Below are positions 33,645-44,521 of a stretch of DNA of 64,000 nt, one piece after another. Each line of letters begins with the position of its first letter. The stretch's first letter is position 1. The notes beneath the pieces are model-generated. The model was given only the letters and a program-made list of their open reading frames with translations. It searched no databases and was not told the DNA's origin. The translations under genes and the position numbers were made by a program. The stretch spans positions 69,011,026 to 69,075,025 of the forward strand of contig NC_134096.1 in assembly GCF_000715075.1 (NCBI RefSeq). The letters are read 5' to 3'. The DNA is from Nicotiana tabacum. Its lineage: Eukaryota; Streptophyta; Magnoliopsida; Solanales; Solanaceae.

Positions 33645-34938
33645 GTTGAGATTCACGCATTATTTTGGTGTCTTTGTATCACGACAATGAATCCTCCCGT
33701 CTTTCTCACTAAAGCACAACAAGAGGTGCTCCGCCGCGAACTCGCCGACCAAAAATGCCGTGCCCACCATCACGAACATATCCTTCAATATGCCACCACA
33801 ATGAGCTGCTCCGCGCAGCGAGGCTCAATAAAATTAGTGCCTAAAGCCAAATTTTAATATGAGGTCTTATTCTTTTTTATGTTAGAATTCATATATGTAT
33901 GCACAAATACATATGCAAAAAAATATTATTACCAATTTTTTGTGCTTGTTGTATATAATATTCTTAAATGATATAAAACCTTTAACTTTACATAGTAATA
34001 ATATTGTTTATAATAGTAAACAATAATTTGAATAGATAAAATATTAGGCATGTATTTACAATTTGATTCCTTTGATATTGTTGTAAAATATTATATTTAC
34101 CAATATGAAAATAAAAGTAGTTTAATTCAAGGTTTTAAAGTATTTTACTGTTAAATAATAGGCAATCTCTTTTTCTTTCCTTTTTACAAAAATTTTATAC
34201 CTTTTATTTTTCTGCAAACTTTAATATTGTCTAAGCTAAAACAAAATCATAAAATGCACTATTAAAAATTTTGTGCGCCTCAAAATCTCGAGGGTAAATC
34301 AAGGTTTTACTAGTATCCCTCTTGAGCCACCCATTCATTTTTGACATTCTCAATTAAATTTTATAAAGTTCCAATTAAGATAAGATAACAATGACAAGAA
34401 TACTAAAGATAGCGAATGTGCCATTCAGTTAATAAATGCGAATGAAGTTGGTTTAACAACATGTTCGTACGACAGTTGTCTCAATGAAATTGGTGGCTAA
34501 AATTAAAATATATCAAAAGACCCTTAAACTTTTCTCATAAAATTCATAGAATAATAAGACTCTAAAAAGGCCTAATGTGAGAGAGCAACACTTACACATG
34601 ATGATTCGGATAGGCGCACTTCATGATATTAAATTCTCTTCTATAAAACAAATATGGTATTAAGAGAAAATGATAAAGGGGTGAGCGCATTACTCATTGA
34701 GTTTTTTTAAACTTGGGACACTTGCCTCGAAAATTTCTTAGTTAAAGAAAGAAACACAAAAGAACTTGCTTTTTGACGTATGAATGTGCCAAAAGGAATA
34801 GCTAATTTAGAGAATCTAAGTTAAAATTAAAAAGTAAAATCGCGAGAAACATGAAAAAAAATATACATAGAAGAAAAGTAAAATTGATAAAAAGGTAAAT
34901 ATATTGTTTAATTTAATGAGAGAAAAGATTTATCATAT
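33645..34938. repeat. Dispersed repeat copy 1 (paralogue of 61553-62577)
   Basis: Nearly the whole stretch reappears in the same order and orientation at 61553-62577, followed in both by a Stowaway-like element at the same position. It is very AT-rich and non-coding apart from the short open frame at 33687. Copy 1 has 142 bp (33675-33816) that copy 2 lacks. Copy 2 also lacks several pieces around 34450-34600. Confidence 0.6.
33687..33857 (+). pseudogene. Short ORF with helicase-N-terminus-like motif, possible captured gene fragment
   Basis: The frame starts MNPPVFLTKAQQEVLRRELA and runs 56 residues to 33857. From memory, PVFLTKAQ followed by a Glu/Arg/Gln-rich helix resembles the N-terminal region of plant PRP28-type DEAD-box helicases (RH21). 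No helicase motif follows. The coding-like part falls in the 142 bp absent from the paralogous repeat at 61589, so it was inserted into this copy or deleted from the other. Base composition is less AT-rich than the surroundings. The homology is a guess from a short motif. Confidence 0.3.
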
Positions 34939-34940
34939 TA

Positions 34941-35555
34941 CTCCCTCCGTCCATTTTATCTAACTTTTTGGCCCTTTTTGCGGTCTAAAATATTTAATTT
35001 TTTCAGATTTCAAAAGTGAATTAATTATTATTTTTTTAAAAATTGCCCTGAAAATAAATAGTATTGGAGTATGTGTTATATTTATTTTCCAATGCAATTG
35101 GATTCATCCATCTCAGATTGGTGCTTCACTTCTCAAGTAGTCCACGTGCTACTTGTTATAAAATCTTATGATCATTTCATCTCCTACAATTCATGTTAGT
35201 TATTTTTTTTAAATAAAACTGGAGAGAAAATGTTGAATTTTTTTGGCTCCATTTTATAGTTCGCTCACGTTTTTAAATTGAAATACATGACAAATTGAGA
35301 TTTCTTGCTGAAAATTTGAAATAGTCTTTAATGCTCATAAAATTTTCAATGAATTATGCTGGTTACTTCGATTCTGGGAGTTTCTAATCATCACATCCCA
35401 AATTCTAAAATGGCATTATGTGAAATATAAAATATAATTAAAAAAAAATGTGAAGAGATAGTAAATGTTAATATAGTCAATTTCACTGCTAATTAATATT
35501 AAAGATAAATTTCTTAATATATACGAAAATAACAAATAAAGTGGACCGGAGGGAG
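34941..35555. mobile_element. Stowaway-like MITE (Tc1/mariner type), 615 bp
   Basis: It begins CTCCCTCCGTCCATTTTAT and ends ATAAAGTGGACCGGAGGGAG, an imperfect inverted repeat of about 20 bp, flanked by TA at 34939-34940 and 35556-35557. CTCCCTCCGTCC ends with TA duplications are typical of Stowaway elements, though 615 bp is long for the group. There is no coding sequence. Confidence 0.75.
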
Positions 35556-35557
35556 TA

Positions 35558-35734
35558 ACTCATTCAACCCTATCTCTACCAAATTTTAAAAAAGAAAATT
35601 TTAAATTTTGTATTAACTAATATATAATTATAAATTATATATTTTTGGGGCGTTAAATATTTAGGGGGCTTACCCTACCGCCGTCGTTGCTTCTTGGAAT
35701 TAGTATTTGATCATTTAAGAAAGGGAGAAGAGTT
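35558..35734. repeat. AT-rich repeat flank, copy of 33416-33548 and 63162-63327
   Basis: The same sequence follows the Stowaway-like end in all three places in the window and includes the TTGGGGCGTTAAATATTT and GGGGCTTACCCTAC segments. It is non-coding. Confidence 0.5.
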
Positions 35735-36567
35735 AAAAATACCCCTCTACTATTATTTATTGTCTAGATATACCCTCCGTTATACAATCGAATCGAATAT
35801 ACTCTTACAGATAGACAAAGTTTCAATTTTGCCCTTGTTTTAACGGACTGGACATGTAATGACCCAACCGGTCATTTTAACTTTTAGAACTCGGTTCTAT
35901 AAAATAAAACTTTCAGTATGTGCTTGTAATAATTTATGACTTGCGGGGATGGTTGGTTCGGAATTTTGAAGTGTTTGGAGTGAAACCGGAACACTTGGTT
36001 CCTTAAGTTGGCCTTAAAGTGCTAAGTTTGACTTCGGTCAACATTTTGAGAAAACGACCCTGGAATAGAATTTTGATGATTCCAACAGAACTATATGGTG
36101 ATTTTGGACTTAGGAGCGTGTTCGGAATTTTATTTGGAAGTTCGTAGTTAAATTAGGCTTGAAATGGCAAAAAACAAGAATTTAAGTTTGAAAGTTTCAT
36201 CGATGAGTTGACTTTTTGATACCGGAGTCGGAATCCAGTTTCAAAAGTTTTTATAGCTCCGTTATGTTATTTATGACTTGTGTGTAAAATTTGAGATCAA
36301 TCGGAGTTGATTTGATAGGTTCCGGCATCGAATGTAGAAGTTGAAAATTCTTAGTTTCATTAAGCTTGAATTGGGGTATGATTCGTGGTTTTAGTATTGT
36401 TTGATGTGATTTAGAGGTTCGGCTAAGTTTGTATAATGTTTTAGGACTTGTTGGTATATTTGGTTGAGGTTTCGAGGGCCTCGGGTGAGTTTCGGATGGT
36501 TAACGGATCAGAAATGGGACTTAAACAGCTGCTGCAATTTTTCTCTTCTGCTGGAAATTCTGGGCTG

Positions 36568-36882
36568 AGATCGAGGCCCAAAATCGAGGCCCAAGATCGA
36601 GCTCCCAAAATCGAGCTCCCAAGATCGAGCTCCCAAGATCGAGCTCCCATGATCGAGCTCCCAAGACCGAGCTCCCATGATCGAGCTCCCAAGATCGAGC
36701 TCCCAAGATCGAGCTCCCATGATCGAGCTCCCAAGACCGAGCTCCCATGATCGAGCTCCCAAGATCGAGCTCCCTGAGATCGAGCTCCCTGAGATCGAGC
36801 TCCCTGAGATCGAGCTCCCGAAATCGAGCTCCCATGATCGAGCTCCCCTAATCGAGCTCCCCTGATCGAGCTCCTTGATCGG
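36568..36882 (+). repeat. 14-bp minisatellite ATCGAGCTCCCAAG, about 21 units
   Basis: Head-to-tail units carry the palindrome GAGCTC; three units are 15 bp (CTGAG variant). Open frames on both strands here (with ELPRSSSHDRAP-like or GARSWELD-like peptides) are by-products of the repeat and are not genes. LTR4 has about 11 units (57962-58104). LTR2 is cut off inside the array (about 47905), and LTR3 has lost it. Confidence 0.9.
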
Positions 36883-36901
36883 ACTGGACAGATCTGTAAG
36901 T

Positions 36902-36909
36902 TATAAAAA
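36902..36909 (+). promoter_or_regulatory. Probable TATA box of the family-E LTR
   Basis: TATAAAAA lies 20 bp after the minisatellite and about 95 bp before the first donor-like site. The same motif is at 58124-58131 in LTR4. Transcription would then start near 36930-36940. This placement is inferred. Confidence 0.55.
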
Positions 36910-37961
36910 CAGAGGGCATTAGTCCCATTCGCCATTTTTAACAAATTAGAGCTTGAGCAGAGGCGATTTTTGATAGATTTTCAAGGAAAAGACATTGGGG
37001 TAAGAGATTCTAACTTGGATTTGGTCTATAAACATAAATATATCATTGTTCTCATCATTTAATTAATGTTTTGAGATTGAAATTTGGGAAATTTTAGAAA
37101 TCTCATAGAAACGAATTTTTGAGATTTCAGTATCGATTCGGAGTCGAATTTGAGTGAAACTTGTATGGTTGGACTCGTAATTTAATGGATTGTCGAATTT
37201 CGTAACTTTTACCAGATTTCGAGACGTGGGACCCACTGATAAATTTTTAATTAATTTTGGAATTTTTATTAAAAATGTAGTATTTTCTTATAGAATTGAT
37301 TCCTATTATTTTTAGTGATTGTATCGAATTATTTTGGCTAGATTCGAGCCAGACAGAGTTGGATAATCATGAAAAAGGCCTTATAGTGGATTAAATTGAA
37401 GCAAGACGAGGTAAGTCTCTTGTCTAATCTTGTGAGGGGGAAATTACCTCATAAGTGATTAAAATTAAATAATTGTTGCTAATTGTAGGGTGCTACGTAC
37501 GTACGAGGTGATGAGAGTCCGTGTGTAGCTACTATTAATGCTAAAGTCCGGGTAGTTTAGGACTCAAAGCATAAATTACTTGTGTAAATTGTATTCTTTG
37601 TTTAATTAATATTATTTGATATATACATATATTGTGAATTGTTAGATAAAAATATTAAAGGATGAAAATCTCATATACTTGATTTTCTGTTTAAATTAAT
37701 TAATTGTTAAGAGAAATTGTTCTTCCTCCCGAATTTATCTTATAATAAATATACTCTCCTTTCGGAGGCACATAAGAAAATGTCCTCCTTTCTTATGGAG
37801 CGGGCCGAATGCCTCGGCATGATAGATGCATCTATGGATCGCACTGCATGTCCCTCGGCAGTGTACACGACACTCTGGATCGGGCCCTACGTCCTCGGCA
37901 AAAATCGTGCTTAATAATAACAATCACACGATACTTTAATAATTTATTTCAGCTTGCGAAG

Positions 37962-40281
37962 TGTCACGAACCAATTTCCCCTCTGTTGGGTATCGTGATG
38001 GTACCTAGTCTTAGGGACTAGGTAAACCTAACATTTACTGAGTAACAACAATAACAAAGGAAATCTAACAGTCTCGATATAGAAATCTTTACAAAATTTA
38101 CAATTTTCCAAAACCGGTAGTATAAGTCATAAGCTCTACTGAGTTTACTATCACTTCTAAATATAATTGTTTGGAAGTAAGTAAAAATAGTATAAATACA
38201 AAATAGGAAGGTGACTCCGAAGCCTGCAAACGCAGCGGTAGGTTTACCTTGAGTCTCCTCAGCAAGGATTCGCACAGCTACTAACGATCGATACCTGGAT
38301 CTGCACAAAAATGTGCAGAAGAATAGCATGAGCACACCATAGCGGTGCCCAATAAGTATCAAGACTAACCTCGGTGAAGTAGTGACGAGGACTAGTCAAG
38401 ACACCCACTGGTCTAATAAACTGAACAAGTATAAGTATAAGGATGACAGAACATGACATCTATCTAAGGACCCCCGCGATATGGCTAACGACATAACAAC
38501 TGCAATAAGGAAGGAAAAACAGCAAGTAACAGCAGAACACCAGAATAAGACACAGAAGAATGAATGGAAACACAACCCAAATCCGAAAATCAAAATACAG
38601 TAAAGGCAAGTAGTAACTCAGCAACTGCAATAGTTTTCACATCAGGTCTCAGCCAACAAACCCCAATAAATTAGTCAAATCCTTCAAGTGTAAACTTTCA
38701 CCCCGTAAGTTTTTAAATTGAGGTCTTTAGAATATAATTCTTTCCAATAAGAAATTTTTTTTTGAAATATTCTTCCTTCAAATAAATATCTTTCAAATAT
38801 AATTCTTTCAAGATAAAAACCTTTCAAATATAAAATTTTCCAGTAATATCCTTCGAGTATAAGTCACCCTGTGAAACCTAAGCATGGAAGATTAGCAGCT
38901 CCGAACATAGATATAACCACAGGGGAATCTACCGGGATACCGTCCCGTAGTCCCGAATTAATTATGCAGTACGGGGGGATCTCCCGGAATACGTTCGTAG
39001 TCCAAAAATAAATATGCATTGCTGGGGGATCTCTCGAAATACGTCTGTAGTCCCAAAGTAAATATGCAAGATAGGGGGATCTCCCGAAATACGTCCGTAG
39101 TCCCAATTTAAATATGCAGTGCTGGGGGATCTCCCGGAATACGCCTGTAGCCCCAAAGTAAATATGCAAGACAGGGGGATCTCCTAGAATACGTCCGTAG
39201 TCCCAATTTAAATATGCAGTACTGGAGGATCTCCTGTAATACGTCCGTAGTCCCAAAGTAAATATGCAAGACAGGGGGATCTCTCGGAATACAGCTGTAG
39301 TCCCAATTTAAATATGTAGCGCAAACAACAGAGATAACAACTATAACATAACAGAAACCTCGTACATCACCACAATAAGTACAAAAGCAATAATGACAGA
39401 GATGCTTGGTACAGCGAGCAAATCAACTCAAGAACTTAAATCACAAGAATGGTAGAACTCGTTCACAAGGAATAACCACAGTAAAGAATGCTAGGCACAA
39501 GGAGAACAGCTTAACAAGGGAAAACAAAATAAAATGTAGCAACGATTCCACAATATTCAAGTCAACAATAAGAATACAACACGAGTCAAATAGTTCCAAA
39601 TAATGGCAAGACAACTAAGATATAGGTTATCTAAACTCATTTTGAGGTTGAGCAATTACGAGGAATATTCAACAATTCAAGTAAGGATAAGCAGCGGAAG
39701 ATAATCATAACTCCAATTAAGACTAAACAATTATAGGATGAGAAAATAATGATTTCAATTAAAGATAAGCAGTTATGAAAAATATAGCACGACGATAGAA
39801 GAGGTAAAATCTTTGGTTAAGTCGAATAAGGGTCAAATAGACAGTAAGAGTGAATCCTAAAGCAATTATCTCTAATCAAAGCATGTAAAGGTGAAACTAG
39901 CAAATAGGAATTCAAGTGTATCAAAAACAACATCATACACGGTGAATATAAGGATATAAGAACCCTAAAAGGCCAACTTTCCACAAATAAGTCCGAGCAC
40001 GCACTCGCCACCTCGCGTACACAGACTACAATCAGCATAGATAACTCAAATCCTAAGCGGTAGTTCCCCCACACAAGGTTAGGCAAGATACTTACCTTTT
40101 TGAAGTTATGCCAATATTCCATAATCGCATTCTTGCTTGAATTGACCTCCAAACGCCTCGAATCTAACCACAAATAATTCGATTCAGTCAATAAAATTTA
40201 TTGGAGTTAATTCCATTAGAAAATACTAATTTTCCAACAAAAATCCGAAATTAGTTCAAATATCATCCGTGGGGCGCAAAT
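37962..40281 (-). repeat. Antisense LTR fragment of another gypsy family inside LTR1
   Basis: On the minus strand it ends TTGGTTCGTGACA at 37962 and carries ACCTAGTCCCTAAGACTAGG and the CTGCACA..TGTGCAG hairpin (38301-38318). It extends to about 40281, where LTR-type sequence (ATTTCGGATTT-like) meets RNase H coding sequence. Its U3 half is missing. It has the longest 50-bp repeat array in the window. Confidence 0.7.
38920..39320 (-). repeat. 50-bp tandem repeat, eight units, with alternating unit types
   Basis: Units centred on GGGGGATCTCCCGGAATACG recur every 50 bp (38974, 39024, 39074 and on). From the third unit the linkers alternate between CCCAAAGTAAATATGCAAGA and CCCAATTTAAATATGCAGT, giving a 100-bp higher-order period. 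The first unit is degenerate. Confidence 0.8.
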
Positions 40282-40624
40282 TCCGGTGATCAGTGTAAAT
40301 CTCACAGGGAACACCGTACAAGTAATGACGCTAGATCTTCAGGGCGTGAACAATAGCTGCTAACTCGAGATCATAAACCGGATAATTCTTCTCATGCACC
40401 TTCAACTGTCTAGACGCGTAGGCAATTACCCTACCGTCCTGCATCAATACCGCTCCAAGGCCAATCCTCATGGCATCACAATAGACAGTGTAGGACCCCG
40501 AACCTGTAGGCAATACTAATACTGGGGCTGTAGTCAAAGCTGTCTTGAGCTTCTGAAAGCTCTCCTTACACTCCTCGGTCCACCTGAACGGAGCACCCTT
40601 CTGGGTCAGCCTAGTCATAGGTGT
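40282..40624 (-). pseudogene. Antisense RT-end/RNase H fragment
   Basis: On the minus strand it encodes [50 protein letters not shown] and part of CEIYTDH. It is close to element A. It is cut off at both ends by junctions with LTR sequence (left) and sense chromodomain sequence (right). The frame is open except for a stop near 40330. Confidence 0.75.
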
Positions 40625-40993
40625 TTTTGAGATATTGCGGCGTATTGGGGAGGTTACTTATGAGCTTGCCTTGCCTCCCAATCTAGCAGGAGTTCACCCG
40701 GTTTTCCACGTGTCTATGCTCCGAAAGTATCACGGTGATCCGACTCATGTATTGGATTTCAGCTTAGTCTAGTTGGACAAAGATCTATCTTATGTTGAGG
40801 AGCCAGTGTCATTTTGGACAGGCAGATCAAAGAATATTGCTTCGGTAAAGATCCAGTGGAGGGGTCAGCCGGTCGAGGAGGCGACTTGGGAGACCGATCA
40901 GGATATGCGCAGCCAGTACCCTCATCTTTTCACAGTTTCAGGTATGTCTTATTACTCGTTCAAGGACGAACGATTGTTTTAAGAGTAGGAGGA
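40624..40993 (+). pseudogene. A-type chromodomain end and polypurine tract, sense
   Basis: It starts in mid-integrase at TTTTGAGATATTGCGG, matching element A from 8283. It carries [20 protein letters not shown], a chromodomain-like end with a short deletion (YVEEPVSFWTG then RSKNIASVK), [13 protein letters not shown], and the polypurine tract TTTTAAGAGTAGGAGGA. Confidence 0.75.
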
Positions 40994-43650
40994 TGTAATG
41001 ACCCGACCGGTCATTTTGAGAATTTGAGCCTCAATCCCCTAATATCTGCTTTCCCCATATTTGTTTCTGCTTTTGGGATTTGTCGGAGTATTTGGTTATG
41101 GAATTCAGGTAGTTTTGGGACACTTAGTCCCTAGTTGTGAGTTTAATCCTTAGAGTTTGGACTGTATTCGGAACTGTGTGAAGATGGATTCGGAATGGAA
41201 TTATGTCGACTCCATTAGCTCCGTTGAGTGATTTTAGGGTTAGGAGCGCATCCAGAATGTATTTTGGGTGTCTGTAGTAGATTTAGGCTTGTATTGGCGA
41301 AAGTTAGTTTTTCGGCCGATAGTGGAAATTTTGATATCTAGCTCAGAATAGAATTTCGAAAGTGGATGTAGGTTCATAATGTCATTTGTGACCTGTGTGT
41401 AAAATTTGAGGTCATTCGGACTAGATTTGATGTTGTACGACGTCGTTTGTAGAATTTGGAAAAAATTTTAAATTCTTAGGTTTGAATGCATGCTTAATTC
41501 ATGATTTTGGTGTTGTTCGACGTGGTTTGAAGGCTCGACTAAGTTCGTATGGTGTTTTAGGATTGGTTGGTATGTTTGGTTGAGGTCCAGGGAGCCTCGG
41601 GTGTGTTTCGAATGCTTAACGGAATGAACTTGGACTTAGAGGAATTTTTGGAGTTGCTGGTTCCGGTGTTTTCGCACGTGCGGTGGGGAGTCCGCAGGTG
41701 CGGCCTCGCAGAAGCAAGGATGGGATCGCAGGTGCGCTTTTACGCTAGGTGGTCAGTGGCCACTGATGCGACGAGGGAGCCGCAGGAGCGGAGCCGCATC
41801 TGCGAAAGGGCAGTCGCAAATGCGGAGGTGTGAAGGACCTAAGGTTCCGCAGAAGCGGACAACTGAGCACAGAAGCGCATCTGCAGGTGCGGACTCATGT
41901 GTGCAGGTATGGACCCAGCCCAAGTAAGTGGACTTCGAACCTGTGATCGATTGTCCGCAAGTGCGTGACCGCAGGTGCGGTCCTAGGTCCGCAGTTACGG
42001 AAATCGCTGGGCAGAAAAGAGGATTTCGAGGGTTTGAAATTTCATAACACAAAATTCGTTTCAGAGCTCGGTGGGAGACGATTCCTAGAGGGTTTTAGAA
42101 GGAGAACTATTGGGTAACAAATTCTAACTCTATTTGGATCATAATACATTTATCTATTGTTGTTTTCCTCATCTAATTAAGGAAATTGAGGGTAGAAGTT
42201 TGGAAATGAAGGAAAAGAGTTCCCCAATTGGAAATCTGAGATTTGAATGGGAATTTGACGTCAGATTTAGATGATTTTTGTTCGAGTAAACTCGTGAGTG
42301 AATGGGTGTTCATAAATTGTAATTTTTATCCGAATTCGAGACGTGGGCCCGGGGAGACCTTTTGGGCATTTTTCCTAAATTCACGCTAAAGCTTCGAATT
42401 AATTAGCTAAATTAGTTACTTGTAATTATATTTACATTATGCAATTTATTTGAATAGATTCGGGCCATTCGGAGTCGGATACTCGTGGCAAGAAAGTGAT
42501 ATCGAGTTGATTTGAGCGGTTCGAGGTAAGTGGCTTGCCTAACCCTGTGTTAGGGACTTCCCCCTTAGGATATCTGGATATTATTTGATGTGTGAGCGCC
42601 GTGTACGTGAAGTGACGAGTACGCACACGGGCTGTTATTGCAAAAATCCTGGTTATCCTTTTTAAATCATAAATTGCTTCTTTTATTAAATTGTACTAAT
42701 ATGTTTAATTATTTAGTTTAGACTAGAAAAGCATGCTTACGTGTTTTAACTGCCCATTTGACATTCTATGCGCCATGCTTGGTTAAATCCCTATTTTTCC
42801 TTATCTTTGTTTAGTATAAACTGTATAGCTCAATGCCATACCTGCCATTTCATCTTGCATTGCATATTTAAATTGGGACTACGGACATATTCCGGGAGAC
42901 CCCCCTGTCTTACATATTTACTTTGGGACTACGGACGTATTTTGGGAGATCTCCCAGTACTGCATATTTACTTTGGGACTACGGACGTATTTCGGGAGAT
43001 CCCCCTATACTGCATATTCATTTAAAACTACGGGACGGTATCCCGAGAGATTTTCCACTGTGTTTACCTTGTTCTGAGCCGAGAGCTCCCTTAACTGTTA
43101 AATTTTTGAAAATTTCTTTAACTATGTTACCATAAAGTTTACTTATATTTTTACTGTTAAATATACTATATTTACTCCGGTAGGGCCTTGACCTGACCTC
43201 GTCACTACTCAACCGAGGTTAGGCTTGGCACTTACTGGGTACCATTGTGGTGTACTCATGCCCTTTCCTGCACATATTTTCGTGTGCAGATCCAGGTACG
43301 AGCTATCAGCCTTGGGGTTAGCGCGTGCTGCTGATTCTAGGAGACTCAAGGTACTTCTGCTTGTGTCCGTAGATCTTCGGAGTCCCCTTCTACTCCCTCG
43401 CCTAGAGACTTTTCTTATTATCTTCAGACTTTTGTATAGAGCTACATAGATTATAGCAGCTTGTGACTTAGTGATATTCCGGGTCATGGAAAAAATATTT
43501 TGTATATGTCGAGTGGTACTACTTTTTGGCTATTCACAATATGCTGTTTATCTTTAAGATGTTGTATTTTCTTTATATTTTTCGTAATATTAGGCTTACC
43601 TAGTCGTAAAAACTAGGTTCCATCACGACACCTTACGGAGGGTTGATTTG
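40994..43650 (+). repeat. A-type LTR, nearly complete (3' end missing)
   Basis: It starts TGTAATGACCC and follows the A LTR throughout, with a diverged CpG-rich block (about 41680-42005), a donor-like CGAGGTAAGTG (GT at 42526) and three 50-bp units (42867-43020). It stops at GGTTGATTTG (43650), about 10 bp short of the normal GGTCGTGACA end. Confidence 0.85.
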
Positions 43651-43663
43651 CCATCACGACACC
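43651..43663 (+). other. Templated filler at the patch/LTR1 junction
   Basis: CCATCACGACACC repeats the sequence 31 bp upstream (43620-43632) exactly, then joins LTR1 at TTGTTGAGG. Copying of nearby sequence at a junction is typical of error-prone end joining. Confidence 0.7.
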
Positions 43664-44329
43664 TTGTTGAGGAATTAATTGTTATTCCTGTAAATGAGAT
43701 TAATTGATAAATTGGAAATTATTTGAATTGAAGGAATTTAATTAATATATTGAGAATTGTTGCATTTGATGGAATTTGATTATTTTTGTTGATTAAATAA
43801 ATTATTTTAAATTCTGTAAATCAAGTCGATTTAAATATCCTAGTTGTATTTCAATTATTATTGTTGACCCATAGTGAGTGTCAAAGTCGGTCATCTCGTC
43901 TCTACCACTTCGAGATTAGGCTTGATACTTACTGGGTACATGTTGTTTGCGTACTCATACTACACTTGCTGCACTTTTTGTACAGAAGCTGAGGCGAGTA
44001 CTAGTGGGAGACATATCGTCTTACACCTACGTTATCCAGGGGCATAGTGGTGAGTTGTTTCTCTGATCCGTTCTACAGCTACTAGTGTCTCACTTTATAT
44101 TTTTTCATTCTGTCTATTTTTATTTCAGACAGTATTTGAGGTTTTGTATAATCTATAGATTCTCATACACTTGTGACACTAGGTCTTGGCACACACATTG
44201 GTAGAATTTCGGCTTTATTATTTTTCTTGGTTTTACATTTTGTCAATATATGCTAAATTTATTAACTTGGCTTGCCTAGCTGTAGTGTTGGGCGCCATCA
44301 CGACCTATAGGTGAAATTGGGTCGTAACA
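43664..44329 (+). repeat. E array LTR1, second part
   Basis: It matches LTR3 and LTR4 from TTGTTGAGGAATTAATTG on and ends GGGTCGTAACA. It carries the shared island CTTACTGGGTAC and the CTGCAC..GTACAG hairpin (43969-43985). Confidence 0.82.
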
Positions 44330-44332
44330 ACA

Positions 44333-44344
44333 TGGTATCAGAGC
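44333..44344 (+). other. Primer-binding site of E1
   Basis: TGGTATCAGAGC, a perfect tRNA-iMet complement, lies 3 nt after the LTR end. Confidence 0.85.
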
Positions 44345-44490
44345 ACTAGGTTCACGTAGGTCTCACAAGTTATGAGCAGGCCTAATAGAGTCTTGCGGAT
44401 TAGTACGGAGACGTCTGTACTCATCTTCGAGAGGCTATAGGGTGTTAGGAAAAATACCTTTCTTCATATTCTATCGTGCAATTAATGTAG

Positions 44491-44521
44491 TACTAAATAT
44501 CCTTCTCTTATTCTCTCACAG
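44491..44521 (+). other. Candidate splice acceptor before E1 gag
   Basis: A branch-point-like TACTAAAT (44491-44498) is followed by a pyrimidine-rich CCTTCTCTTATTCTCTCACAG ending at 44521, directly before the gag ATG. E2 has the same layout ending at 52261. Donors would be in LTR1 at 37000 or 37411. Confidence 0.5.

Larger units (their letters stand above)
35855..37961 (+). repeat. E array LTR1, first part
   Basis: It starts TGTAATGACCC. It holds the 14-bp minisatellite, a TATA box (36902) and two donor-like sites, GGGGTAAGAG (GT at 37000) and CGAGGTAAGTC (GT at 37411). It is broken at 37961/37962 by a block of other retroelement fragments and resumes at 43664, with about 55 bp of LTR sequence lost relative to LTR3 and LTR4. 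Confidence 0.85.

Noticed and set aside
33621..33857. Intact small host gene
   Set aside because: It lies inside an AT-rich dispersed repeat, is only 56-78 residues long and has no further domain; at most a captured fragment.
36441..36944. Long open frames on both strands with repeated peptides
   Set aside because: They are by-products of the 14-bp minisatellite (three units make a 14-residue repeat) and shift or vanish when unit number changes in LTR4.
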